Origin: an uncultured Oscillatoriales cyanobacterium
GTDB taxonomy: Bacteria > Cyanobacteriota > Cyanobacteriia > Cyanobacteriales > Microcoleaceae
Length of the DNA: 47,093 nt
Direction: 5' to 3'
Assembly (NCBI GenBank): GCA_903893625.1
Contig: CAITND010000039.1
Span: 1 to 47,093, forward strand
In this document: piece after piece, positions 35,904 through 45,200 of the stretch
Numbering within the stretch: the stretch's first letter is position 1
Layout: every line of letters begins with the position of its first letter
Notes under the pieces: model-generated
Databases searched by the model: none
What the model was told of the DNA's origin: nothing
The model's input: only the letters and a program-made list of their open reading frames with translations
Translations under genes and position numbers: made by a program

Positions 35904-35936
35904 CACTGATTACTGATTACTGATTACTGATTACTA
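35904..35936. repeat. STRR array, ACTGATT heptamers
   Basis: Four tandem ACTGATT units between the metallo-hydrolase-like gene and the 3' end of aar, ending a few bases from the aar stop codon. Confidence 0.9.
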
Positions 35937-35941
35937 ATTCC

Positions 35942-36967
35942 TTACAATGGCAAAGCTAAAGGTTTAAACCCATGTTTAATAGAAACTGCGCCAATGTGTT
36001 CCATTTTTTCAACAGTAATTTGATTCCTACCCCAAGAAAAATTGGTGTAAATTTTCTCAAATTCTAGTAACATTGATTCTGCAAAACAGGCAAATAGTTG
36101 ACGACCGGGTAACTTCATATCGACAATTTTCATAATTTTCCAGTCAATATCAAGGGAGTGTTCAACAATTCCCCCATCTAAAATGTAAATTTCAGGATGC
36201 TGGATTTTTGTCGCTAAATTTTTAGGATAACCACCATCAATCAGCAAACAGGGTTTTTTCAATGTATCAGGATTAATTTCTACCCCTTTAGGCATACTAG
36301 CCACCCAAACAATAATATCCGCTTGGGGTAAAGCTTCTTCTAATCCCATGATTTTCCCCCGCCCTAATTCTTCCTGTAAAGCATTTAGGCGTTCTTTATC
36401 ACGGGCAATTAATAACAATTCTCCGGCCTCTGTGTGGCGGTTGAGCCAACGACAAACCGCACTGCCAATATCCCCTGTGGCTCCACAAACAGCAACGGTA
36501 GCCTTAGCTAAATCAATCCCTAACCTAGCGGCTTCATTTTCTACCTGACGACAGAGAATATAAGCCGTGTGGGTATTTCCGGTTGTAAATCGTTCAAACT
36601 CTAACTTAATATTACGAACTTGTTGAATTTGTTCTAAGTTAAAATTTTCAAAAATAATCGAGGAAAATCCTCCTAAAGCTGTGATATTAATGCCATTTTT
36701 TTGAGCATGAGCCATCGCATTAATGATTTTGCGAGTGGCTGCTTTTATTCGACGACTAGCTAACATTTCGGGCAAAAAACATGACTCCACATATTTGCCT
36801 TCAATGGTTTGGCCTGTAATACTCGTGACTTTAATATCATCAACGATTTGAGGCGGGGCGCTACACCAAAAATCTAACCCCTGGTCAGCATATTCAGGAT
36901 ATCCTAAATCTCTGGCTACGGCTTGGGCGTGTTCTAGGCTGGTAAGATGACCGATTAAACCAAACAT
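35942..36967 (-). CDS. aar: Long-chain acyl-[acyl-carrier-protein] reductase (AAR)
   Basis: 341 residues, the usual cyanobacterial length. NADPH Rossmann motif [13 protein letters not shown] (159-171) and catalytic Cys294 in LFACFAES, where the acyl-enzyme thioester forms. N-terminal [20 protein letters not shown] and [10 protein letters not shown] are highly typical. It reduces fatty acyl-ACP to fatty aldehyde, which Ado converts to alkane. It sits 106 bp downstream of ado on the same strand; the gap holds a palindrome (37021-37049), and an AT-rich leader could carry a separate promoter. Confidence 0.96.
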   Translation of the reverse strand: MFGLIGHLTSLEHAQAVARDLGYPEYADQGLDFWCSAPPQIVDDIKVTSITGQTIEGKYVESCFLPEMLASRRIKAATRKIINAMAHAQKNGINITALGGFSSIIFENFNLEQIQQVRNIKLEFERFTTGNTHTAYILCRQVENEAARLGIDLAKATVAVCGATGDIGSAVCRWLNRHTEAGELLLIARDKERLNALQEELGRGKIMGLEEALPQADIIVWVASMPKGVEINPDTLKKPCLLIDGGYPKNLATKIQHPEIYILDGGIVEHSLDIDWKIMKIVDMKLPGRQLFACFAESMLLEFEKIYTNFSWGRNQITVEKMEHIGAVSIKHGFKPLALPL

Positions 36968-37020
36968 GATTCAACTATAAATTTTAAGATGAATTTTAGA
37001 TTTTAACTTTGGAAGTTTTT

Positions 37021-37049
37021 GTACAGACGTTGCAGTGCAACGTCTCTAC
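37021..37049. repeat. Palindromic dispersed repeat between ado and aar
   Basis: GTACAGACGTTGCA, a central G, then TGCAACGTCTCTAC: 13 of 14 positions pair. It shares the AGACGT core and outer bases with the palindrome at 7060-7089. Confidence 0.7.
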
Positions 37050-37073
37050 TGAATCTAAAATCCAAAGGGTATT

Positions 37074-37769
37074 TTAGGCGGTGACTAGACCGTAGGCGGA
37101 CATCCGCATAATATCGCGGGTCGAAAACCCGATATTGCTTAGAGCTTCCCCATAAGCAATCATGAAATCCTCGACTAATGCTTCTTTTTCCATTCCCAGA
37201 ATGTGAGCATCATCGGTCACTTGGTTGAGCATTCTCCAAATAATCGGAAGATTTTGGCGGTTTGCTACTTCGAGTTCCGCTTTGGACGCTTCAAAATGCG
37301 CTTTCAGCCATTCTTCGCCAAAATTGAGGTGCAGATACTCGTCTTTAACCACCCCTTCGGTAATTTTGCGGGCGAAATCATCTGCAACGGGAATGTAAAT
37401 GTTGTAAGCTGCGATCGCAAAGCATTCAATAATTAAAGATTGAATCAGCAAGCAGGTGACGAGTTTACCTTCGGCGGCTGCATCTTTAAAGTTTTCGTGC
37501 AAGGTAGAAAAGAACTCACGGGCAAATTCCATATCCGGCGTGACGGCTAAGTTCTTACCACAGGATTGAAACCCCTTTTTATGGCGCATTTCCATTTTGG
37601 CTAAACCCGCTAAATCCTCTTGACGCTCTGGTAACATTTCACCCAGCTTGATGTAATTGTCGTAGGCTTCCTGTTCTCCTTCAATCACAATGGCGTTAAT
37701 CCGGCTATAGGCATCCTTATAGGTTTTTGAGTGGAAGTCAATCGCTAGAATGGCTTCAAGCTGTGGCAT
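37074..37769 (-). CDS. ado: Aldehyde-deformylating oxygenase (ADO)
   Basis: 231 residues, ferritin-like di-iron enzyme. All six iron ligands are in their usual numbered places: Glu32, Glu60, His63 ([10 protein letters not shown]), Glu115, Glu144 and His147 ([13 protein letters not shown]). It converts fatty aldehyde plus O2 and electrons to an n-1 alkane and formate. GAGGAG lies about 12 nt before the ATG. It forms the alkane pathway with the downstream aar. Confidence 0.97.
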   Translation of the reverse strand: MPQLEAILAIDFHSKTYKDAYSRINAIVIEGEQEAYDNYIKLGEMLPERQEDLAGLAKMEMRHKKGFQSCGKNLAVTPDMEFAREFFSTLHENFKDAAAEGKLVTCLLIQSLIIECFAIAAYNIYIPVADDFARKITEGVVKDEYLHLNFGEEWLKAHFEASKAELEVANRQNLPIIWRMLNQVTDDAHILGMEKEALVEDFMIAYGEALSNIGFSTRDIMRMSAYGLVTA

Positions 37770-37933
37770 AGATGTACAATCTCCTCATCACATAAGAGTT
37801 ATTATTGCTAGTTTACAAACTCTCTCCCCTTTTTTGGGGCAACCTTAAGATCGGGTTGGAGAGTGGATTTTTTGAGAAACTACTTAATTAAGCTTATAGC
37901 GATTCTCGCACAAAACCCACGTTTTAGTTACTT

Positions 37934-38749
37934 ATGAAAAAAGCAATTACACGCGAAAAAATATTAGTGGGATGCAGTTGGGCTCTACTGTTACTTGGGG
38001 CTGGAGTTATATTATTACCGTTATTCGTGGTCTTGCTGACTTCCTTTTCCACCCCCAACAGCGTTGGAGATACCCAATTCACCCTGACTAACTATCAAGA
38101 AGCTTGGCATCGAGGTCGCTTTCTCCTGGCGTTTGCGAATTCGACGTTAGTGGCTTTAGGCGTCACCGCATTTCAAGTCATCACCTCTGCCTTAGCGGGA
38201 TATGCCTTAGCTCGGTTACAGTTCCCAGGACGACAAACCCTATTATTGATTGTGATTGCAACCCTGGTAATTCCGTTTCAATTATTGGTAATTCCAATTT
38301 TTTTAGTCTTGAAGTGGGGACACCTGCTTAATACCTATTGGGCTTTAATTTTACCAACGGCTGTAAATGGTTTTGGAATATTTCTTTTGCGTCAATATTT
38401 CTTGACAATTCCAGTGGAATTAGAAGAATCCGCCGCCTTAGATGGGGCAAATCGATGGCAGATTTTATGGCAAATTATGTTACCTCTAGCTCAACCTGCT
38501 CTAATCACGTTATTTTTATTTACCTTTATTGGGGAATGGAATGATTTATTTAAACCTCTGGTTTTTACAACTAAACCCGAATTAAAAACCGTGCAGTTAG
38601 TCTTAGCTGAATTTCAAGAACAATATACCAGTAGTTGGCCCTTATTAATGGCGGCAGTGGTAATTTCTTCGATTCCGGTGATTGTATTATTTTTGCTAGG
38701 ACAAAAACAATTTATTCGCGGAATTGCTACAACCGGAATTAAGAATTAA
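37934..38749 (+). CDS. Carbohydrate ABC transporter permease (MalG/UgpE type)
   Basis: 271 residues with six membrane segments, starting SWALLLLGAGVILLPLFVVLL. The EAA loop that contacts the ATPase is EESAALDGANRWQILWQIMLP (about 161-181), and the C-terminus FIRGIATTGIKN matches sugar permeases of the MalG group. No partner permease, ATPase or binding protein lies in the window, so it is an orphan subunit whose partners must be elsewhere. Sugar specificity cannot be read. Confidence 0.88.
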   Translation: MKKAITREKILVGCSWALLLLGAGVILLPLFVVLLTSFSTPNSVGDTQFTLTNYQEAWHRGRFLLAFANSTLVALGVTAFQVITSALAGYALARLQFPGRQTLLLIVIATLVIPFQLLVIPIFLVLKWGHLLNTYWALILPTAVNGFGIFLLRQYFLTIPVELEESAALDGANRWQILWQIMLPLAQPALITLFLFTFIGEWNDLFKPLVFTTKPELKTVQLVLAEFQEQYTSSWPLLMAAVVISSIPVIVLFLLGQKQFIRGIATTGIKN

Positions 38750-39189
38750 ACGCTCTCGACTGACTTGGGAATGTGCAGAAGGTATAAAACCAAATTAACA
38801 TCATAATTATGGGGGGAAATTTTTGAACGATTTAAAAACACTTGTTTGAGAGAGTCAGGAAGAACCAGATAGCCCTTAGAATCAAAACTAAATTCTTCTA
38901 AAGTTAATCCCAAAGATATAAATTTATTCGCTATTTCTTGATGAATCACGTCTTGAACCTTGACTTCTGGTTCTAAACAGTGAGGATGTTGCAGTAACCA
39001 ATGGGTTGTTTCTGGACAACTATTGACAACCTCTTGAACAGCTTTAGTCAATACTTCTTTAATATGGTTGGGATTAGGAATAAAAGTCAGAAAATTTTTG
39101 AGGATGACAAGATTTTTCAGATTCTTATCCCTTAGCAAAGTGATGGCAATATTAATGGTAATTTCCAGATCCTCTTGATGATTATACAT
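38746..39189 (-). CDS. Hypothetical protein, helical N-terminus
   Basis: 147 residues, no family recognised. The first 70 residues are helical with aliphatic repeats (DLEITINIAITLLRDKNLKNL). The C-terminal third (LGLTLEEFSFDSKGYLVLPDSLKQVFL) reads like a folded domain with beta strands. It has no signal peptide or membrane segment. Its stop overlaps the stop of the convergent sugar permease gene by 4 bp. It is followed upstream by a receiver gene on the same strand. Confidence 0.6.
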   Translation of the reverse strand: MYNHQEDLEITINIAITLLRDKNLKNLVILKNFLTFIPNPNHIKEVLTKAVQEVVNSCPETTHWLLQHPHCLEPEVKVQDVIHQEIANKFISLGLTLEEFSFDSKGYLVLPDSLKQVFLNRSKISPHNYDVNLVLYLLHIPKSVESV

Positions 39190-39198
39190 ATAAATTTT

Positions 39199-39228
39199 GA
39201 CGGTTGACTGTTGACTGTTGGCTGTTGA
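39199..39228. repeat. STRR array, TTGACTG heptamers, beside a C/T-rich tract
   Basis: Four units of TTGACTG/TTGGCTG. A purine/pyrimidine-skewed CCCCTGCTC-rich stretch follows to about 39290. Confidence 0.8.
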
Positions 39229-39292
39229 CTGGCGAGGAGACCTCGCCCCTGCTCCCCCTGCTCCCCTGCTCCTCTTCTCCCCCTACTCCTTC

Positions 39293-39685
39293 TTAAATAC
39301 AGATGAGGTTAATATCCGATGAAATTGGTAAATAAAGATGCAGGGTTTCTAACAACATTTGCGGCCAAAAGGGTTTGTATAAAATCGAATTTGGTAAGTA
39401 ATTAACCTGCCAATCTTTAAAGGGCTTTAATTCGGCTCCAGCAATTAAAACAAACGGAATATTTTGGGTTTTCACATCCAGTCTAATTTTTTGCAGAAAT
39501 TCTAATCCATTGCCATCAGGAAGTTTGTAATTACATAAAATAAGATCAGGATTGTCTTTGTTTAGAAGTTCAAACCCTTGGTGCAATGTACTTGCTTTCA
39601 GAGGAAAAAAGCCAACTGAAATTATCCACTCTGATAAAATCTCTAAGAGAAAGCAATCACTTTCAATTGTTAATATTTTATACAT
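39293..39685 (-). CDS. Single-domain receiver protein with a degenerate active site
   Basis: 130 residues, CheY-like fold with no output domain. The phosphoryl-accepting position reads LILCNYKLPDGNG, giving Asn52 where Asp is expected. The conserved Thr/Ser is replaced by Ala82 (VLIAGAE), while Lys104 (LYKPF) remains. The N-terminal acidic pair is Glu8/Asp10. It is probably unable to take a phosphate and may act as an atypical receiver. No cognate kinase is adjacent. Confidence 0.8.
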   Translation of the reverse strand: MYKILTIESDCFLLEILSEWIISVGFFPLKASTLHQGFELLNKDNPDLILCNYKLPDGNGLEFLQKIRLDVKTQNIPFVLIAGAELKPFKDWQVNYLPNSILYKPFWPQMLLETLHLYLPISSDINLICI

Positions 39686-39810
39686 ACTGGTTTCTCTGGG
39701 AATTGTCTGTCTATAACATCAACCTAGAAAAAATTTATGAATTATTTGTGAATTTAATAAAAATTTAACAATTAATATAAGACTAGAAAAAATTGCTTTT
39801 TGCTACATCT

Positions 39811-39825
39811 CCCCCCCCCCCCCCC
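39811..39825. repeat. Homopolymer tract of 15 C
   Basis: Uninterrupted C15 in the 283-bp gap between the receiver gene (minus, start at 39685) and the IS605 element. It lies about 125 bp upstream of the receiver gene start on the minus strand, where it reads as G15. Confidence 0.95.
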
Positions 39826-39967
39826 GAAAAAGTGGCTCTGGGAGGGTGTTTCGCGTTTATCATCTAATTGTATACTACTCCATTAATCATTGATAAATGA
39901 AAAAAATTTGCAAAATTTTATAACCGGATTTTCTTCTCAATTTGATCAGATTGGATTCCGTGAACTA

Positions 39968-39997
39968 CCTACACCGCCCTGATCGGGTCGGTGTAGG
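39968..39997 (-). repeat. Right-end hairpin of the IS605 element (tnpB side)
   Basis: Nine-bp outer stem, bulge and three-bp inner stem. It overlaps the last codons and stop of tnpB. The guide RNA scaffold of TnpB normally ends here, with the guide taken from flanking DNA past TAGTTCA. Confidence 0.7.
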
Positions 39998-41180
39998 CTT
40001 CCGAATTCACAGACCGATGCCCCTTACTTTTACAAGCAGGTGGACTTACACAGCCTCCATCGGCAAAGACGGGGTTCCCTCCGCCTTCAGTTAATATTCT
40101 GATGCCTTCGTTCCTGATATTTAATGCAGCGTTTTCATCACGGTCATGATGAGTTTGACAATTTGGGCAATCCCATTCTCTAACATCCAGAGACAACTCA
40201 CTTAGGATATAACCGCAACAGGAACAAGTTTTGGAACTAGGGAAAAAGCGATCAATTTCTACAAGTTCGCCATTTTTTTGCTTCAACTTGTAATCAATAA
40301 AATTGACAAATTTTCCCCAACCCACATCAGATATAGCTTTTGATAGCTTCCGGTTTTTAACCATCCCCTTGACGTTGAGGTTTTCAACGACAATCACTTG
40401 GCTTTCGCTTACCAACTTTCTTGATAATTTGTGCAAGAAATCTTGGCGGGAATTGGTGATTTTCTCATGAACCTTAGCTACAGTTTTTCTAAACTTCTCT
40501 CTCGATTTACTGCCTTTAGTTTTTCGAGAGAGTTTTTTCTGTTTTTGGGCTAAATTTTTCTGATGACGGTATAAATGCTTGGGGTTAGCATATTTAGTTG
40601 CATTCTCTCCATTATGAGTAATTGCGAAATCTTTTAACCCCAAATCAATTCCAATAATCTTATCTCCTAACTGCTTAACGTCGGTTCCTTCTACTTCACA
40701 TAAGATAGAAGCAAAGTATTTATCAGTCGAAGTCTTGGAGATTGTTACTGTTTTAATTTTCCCCGTAATCTCTCGGTGAAATATTGCTTTAATTTCACCA
40801 ATCTTAGGGACTTTTAGGTATTCACCGTTAACAGTAACACTTTGGGGATACTGAATTGATTGCTTGTGATGTTTAGATTTGAAATTGGGAAATTTAGCTC
40901 GTCCCTCAAAAAAATTCTTGTAAGCTCTATCTAGGTTTAGAGCTACACATTGGAGAACCGATGAGTAGCAATCTTCTTTGAGCCAAGGATATTCTTTCTT
41001 GAGTTGAGGGAGCATTCCCTTATAAGATGCTAATTTTAGACTTTTGCCAGTTTCTTGATAGTGCTGAACACAGGCATTTAAGGCAAAATTCCAATACCAT
41101 CTTGCACAACCAAATGACTTGGTTAACGCCAATCCCTGTTCTGTTGTTGGATAGAGTCTAACCTTTGTAGCCTTCAGCAC
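39969..41180 (-). CDS. tnpB: TnpB RNA-guided endonuclease of the IS605 element
   Basis: 403 residues, full length. RuvC-I Asp179 (IIGIDLGLKDFAI), RuvC-II Glu266 (VIVVENLNVKGM), zinc-finger Cys319/Cys322 (CSCC) and Cys338/Cys341 (CPNC), and RuvC-III Asp348 (HHDRDENAALNI) are all present, so it should be catalytically competent. TnpB proteins use a right-end RNA to cut the element's empty donor site and help it persist. It differs clearly in sequence from the deleted TnpB at 15747-16775, so the two elements belong to different subgroups. Confidence 0.9.
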   Translation of the reverse strand: MLKATKVRLYPTTEQGLALTKSFGCARWYWNFALNACVQHYQETGKSLKLASYKGMLPQLKKEYPWLKEDCYSSVLQCVALNLDRAYKNFFEGRAKFPNFKSKHHKQSIQYPQSVTVNGEYLKVPKIGEIKAIFHREITGKIKTVTISKTSTDKYFASILCEVEGTDVKQLGDKIIGIDLGLKDFAITHNGENATKYANPKHLYRHQKNLAQKQKKLSRKTKGSKSREKFRKTVAKVHEKITNSRQDFLHKLSRKLVSESQVIVVENLNVKGMVKNRKLSKAISDVGWGKFVNFIDYKLKQKNGELVEIDRFFPSSKTCSCCGYILSELSLDVREWDCPNCQTHHDRDENAALNIRNEGIRILTEGGGNPVFADGGCVSPPACKSKGHRSVNSEAYTDPIRAV

Positions 41181-41258
41181 TTTAAATCACCTCCTTGTTT
41201 GGGTGCTATGATTTTGCTATACACTGACTATAACACAAGTTTTAAAATGTGGGGAATC

Positions 41259-41684
41259 ATGAAAAATGATTTTGTCAGTAAAGGTAGATCTGTTAGCGAT
41301 CTCAAGGTTCACTTGGTTTTGACGACCAAATACAGACGGAGGGTTTTTACTCTTGAAATGCTGAATCGGCTACATGAAATCCTTGAAGAATTACTTCAAA
41401 AGTGGGATTGTAAATTAATTGAATTCAATGGCGAGGATGATCATGTTCACCTTCTTTTTCAATATCATCCAGATATCGCTCTGAGTAATTTAGTTAACAA
41501 CCTCAAATCCGTGACATCTCGAAAACTCAGGCAAGAATTCTCTGGTTATTTAAGTTCTTTTTACTGGAAAGATGTTTTTTGGAATGGTTCTTACTTTGTT
41601 GCAAGTTGTGGCGGAATAACTATTTCAACCCTGAGACGATATATCGAGAATCAAAATCAACCTGATTGTTCCGATAATCCCTGA
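41259..41684 (+). CDS. tnpA: IS200/IS605 Y1 (HUH) transposase TnpA
   Basis: 141 residues from MKNDFVSKGRSVSDLKVHLVL; an upstream in-frame ATG adds 20 unlikely residues. HUH motif in EDDHVHLLFQY, catalytic Tyr in STLRRYIENQ, and KVHLVLTTKYRRRVF near the start are typical. It moves the element as single-stranded circles. It might also act on the TnpB-only element in ssuE, but the hairpins differ. Confidence 0.9.
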   Translation: MKNDFVSKGRSVSDLKVHLVLTTKYRRRVFTLEMLNRLHEILEELLQKWDCKLIEFNGEDDHVHLLFQYHPDIALSNLVNNLKSVTSRKLRQEFSGYLSSFYWKDVFWNGSYFVASCGGITISTLRRYIENQNQPDCSDNP

Positions 41685-41695
41685 CCGCAATTCAT

Positions 41696-41725
41696 CCCAC
41701 GCTGCCCTATCGGGTCAGTCGTGGG
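41696..41725 (-). repeat. Left-end hairpin of the IS605 element (tnpA side)
   Basis: CCCACG/CGTGGG outer stem with two bulges, CTG/CAG and CCC/GGG inner stems. It begins 12 bp past the tnpA stop. Confidence 0.65.
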
Positions 41726-41859
41726 GCTTCTTGCGGAAGATGCTAAACAGTTACAGCTGATCGCAACATTTATAGCAATAGGCAATAGGGATTACTGCTA
41801 TAGCAACCCTAAATAGGTTGTAACATTTTAATACTGATATGAAACAACCAGAAGTATTA

Positions 41860-41880
41860 CCCCTGTTCCCTGTTCCCTGC
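41860..41880. repeat. STRR array, CCCTGTT heptamers
   Basis: Three tandem units in the gap between the IS605 element and the response regulator gene. Confidence 0.8.
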
Positions 41881-41917
41881 TATAATATCAATCTGTTTCT
41901 GTTCACCGATTTAACCC

Positions 41918-42298
41918 TTATTCATTTTCAGCCCAATTTAAAAGCGATCGCATTTGTTGAACTAAATCTGGGGCGGTGAAAGGTTTAGTAATCATCCCCA
42001 TAATCGGAAGTTCACTGTATTTTTGTTTCTCGTCCATTTGAACTTTTGCGGTTAATAAAATAATCGGAAGAGATTCAAACAGAGAATGCTCTCGCAAATG
42101 CTTTAACGTCGTTACCCCATCCATTCCCGGCATCATCATATCTAATAGAATGGCATCGGGATTTTCTATCAAGGCTTTGTCAATTCCCGCCTGACCCGAT
42201 GTGGCGATAATCACTTCCCAACCTGCAATTGCTTTTAAAGAAATCTGCACAATTTGACCAATTGCCCAATCATCATCAATCACTAGAATTCGCTTCAT
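41918..42298 (-). CDS. Single-domain response regulator
   Basis: 126 residues from MKRILVIDDDWAIGQ; an in-frame ATG 23 codons upstream lies inside the kinase gene. Canonical receiver: acidic IDDD, phospho-Asp53 in LLDMMMPGMDG, Thr in ILLTAK, Lys in ITKPF. It overlaps the end of the upstream kinase gene by 23 bp (42276-42298), so it is translated with the kinase and is its likely phosphate acceptor. No output domain. Confidence 0.9.
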   Translation of the reverse strand: MKRILVIDDDWAIGQIVQISLKAIAGWEVIIATSGQAGIDKALIENPDAILLDMMMPGMDGVTTLKHLREHSLFESLPIILLTAKVQMDEKQKYSELPIMGMITKPFTAPDLVQQMRSLLNWAENE

Positions 42299-45200
42299 GT
42301 TCACTCGGAATCGTAAAATAAAACGTACTGCCTTCTCCAACACGACTTTCAACCCAAATCTGTCCACCGTGTTGTTGAATAATGCTGCGGCAAATTGCTA
42401 ATCCTAAACCTGTTCCACCTTTTTCGCGGGAATCAGAACCATCGACTTGTTGAAATCGTTCAAAAATGTTTTCCAGATTTTCCTTCGGAATTCCCCGTCC
42501 TTGATCTCGGACGGTAAATAATAGGAAGTCTGAGACGTTTCTCGACTTAATTTCCCCTGGGGTTTTTGCATAACCCGCTTTCTTTTGCTTCAATTCGTCG
42601 GCGGAAAGGGAGTGATGAAGTTCTACTGAAAGCCAAATTCTGGAACTATTGGGAGAGAATTTAATGGCATTACTGAGAAGATTGATCAGCACTTGCAACA
42701 ATCGATCTGGATCGGCATCAATTTCAAAGGGTTGAGCATGACTTTCAAGGACTATTTCGCCTTGATTGGCTTGCTCTTGCATTTGAGCAATGGCAGTATC
42801 AATTAGCATGGTAACATCACAGGGGCGAATTTCCAAACGAATTTTGCCCGATTCCAAACGCTCTAAATCCAAAATATCATTCACCAAACGGACTAACCGA
42901 TTTACCCCGGTCATCACAATGTCAAGGGTAGTTTTCCCTTCCGCCGAAGTCGGTGTAATAATGTTGCTATGGAGTAAACTCAAACCCGCTTGCATTGAGG
43001 TGAGAGGGGTTCGCAATTCATGACTGACAATGGAGATAAATTCAGCCTTCATTCGTTCCAGTTGATAGCGTTCGGTGATATCTTCTCCAATACTAATTGT
43101 ACCAATAGTATTACCTTCAACATCCCGTAATAATGTATTATTCCAGGCGATCATTCGTTCCTCTCCCGATTGAGTAATAATAGAATTTTGGTAATGGGAA
43201 TGGAAATGATTTGCCATAATTTCTTGGAACGCCTTCTTCAATTCTAATTTTTGACTCTTAGGAATAAACTGATCAAACCAAAACTTTCCTAACACATCTG
43301 CTTCCGCATATCCAGTCAGTTTCAGAAAGAAAGGGTTAACATATTCAATCTGACCTTGATCACCCAAACCCACAACAATTAACTCCACATTATCGAGAAG
43401 GAATTGCCAACGTCGATTTGATTCTCGCAAGTTAGCTTCTATCTGTTTTTGCTGGGTAATATCCCGGCTAATTGTAGAAATGGATTGGACTTTATCCGTC
43501 CCGAAAGTATGAGCAATTATGACTTGAGAAATCGGAAATTCTTCTCCGTCTGTCCTTAAAATAGCCGTTTCTCCTATCCAAACCCCCTCTCGGATAGCAG
43601 TGGGAATTCCCTGATCTCGAACCATTTCCCAAGCCCATTGAGGGTGAAAATTAGAGATCGGAATTTGATTAATCGGTGTCTGTTCAGATAGTCCCAATAT
43701 TCGATGACCGGATAAATTGAGATACTCCATTCGCAGTGTATTGACTTCAGCCGTACCGACAATATCGGAAGTTACTTCTAAAATATCAATCAGTTTTTCT
43801 CGCTCCATTTCAATGCGTTTGCGATCGCTAATTTCGACGATAATCTTACCAACAGCATTCCGATTTCTGGCTATTCCTGGAATTGGAAAACAAGAAACTA
43901 ACCAATAGCGCATGACTTCAGGTTGTTGGGGTAAAGCCATTGCTATTTCTAAATTAGATACTGCTTCTCCTGTGGCTTGTACCATTTGTAGCAGGGGCAA
44001 AATCTTAGGAGCCATGTCTGGGAGGAGTTCTAAAATCGAATGATTCAGATGAGCTTCAATGGAATAACCATTCATATCAGCCAAGGCTTGATTAATTTGG
44101 ATAAAGCGCAACTGATCATCATGAATTCCTAATCCAATATTGGCAACAGATGCGGCATCAAAAAAACTTTTCAGCAGTTGTTCCCGTTGTCTGAGTTCTT
44201 GTTCAATGATTTCTCGTTTAAACAGTTCTTCTTGCAAACGACTGTTAACTTCAGTTAGTTTTTCTGTGCGTTCTTGAACTCGAGCTTCCAGTTCTGTATT
44301 CAGGTTTTGTAGAACAATTTCTGCTTGTTTACGCTCCGTAATTTCTAGGGTAATTCCTAATATTCGGATGGGTTGACCCTTAGCATCAATGATCAGATGC
44401 CCTTTTCCTAACATCCAATGGCAACTCCCATCCGGCCAATAAATGCGATATTCGACATTGTATAAAGCGTGATTTTGTAGGGTGTTTTCGATGCTTTGTT
44501 CGATGATGGGAATATCATCAGAATGGACTAAAGTTCTCCAGGTTTGTTCATCAGGGGCTTGACTTCCTGGTGGTAGTCCCCATAACCTTAATTGATTCTC
44601 ATTACAGGTTAATTCATTTCTTTGTAAATCCCAATCCCAAGATCCAATACTGGTTAATTCTAGGGTGAGGCGAAACCGTTCTTCACTGGTTTGTAGATTT
44701 TTTTCCAGTTGTTTGCGTTCGGTAATATCTTCAGAAAAAACAGTAATTCCGCAAATTTCACCCCTGCTGTTATACCAAGGGCGAACTTCCCAGCGTATCC
44801 ATTGTTCACTACCATCGGAACGCAGGAATAGATCTTGATCACATTTTTCAATCGCTCCCGCTAAACACCGTTTATGAATTTGTTTCCAGCGTTCAGGAAT
44901 TTCAGGAAAAATATCATAATGCGATCGCCCTAAAATTGATGCAATTGACTCTAATTGATAATCATCAACCCAGCGTTGACTCGCCATTACATAATGCAAA
45001 TTCTGATCCAGCATGGCAATTCCCACTGGAGCATAGCTAAAAAATAGCCGCAGGGTTTCTTCCCGTTCTAGTAGGGCTATTTCTGCCTGTTTCTGAGGAG
45101 TAATATCGATGATCACCCCTAACATTCGGGTCTGTTGCGCCCTGAGCATATTTCCTGCGGCCCAGACCCAATGGCAACTCCCATCGGGCCAGATCACCCG

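Larger units (their letters stand above)
39955..41745. mobile_element. Complete IS605-type element with divergent tnpB and tnpA
   Basis: tnpB (minus) and tnpA (plus) start 79 bp apart and diverge. Near each end is an imperfect hairpin with the same plan. Seen on the minus strand, the tnpB end has CCTACACCG, bulged A, CCC, loop, GGG, CGGTGTAGG. The tnpA end has CCCACG, A, CTG, A, CCC, loop, GGG, CAG, CGTGGG. These are the subterminal structures a Y1 transposase recognises. Exact ends are uncertain by about 20 bp because no empty site is available. Confidence 0.75.
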
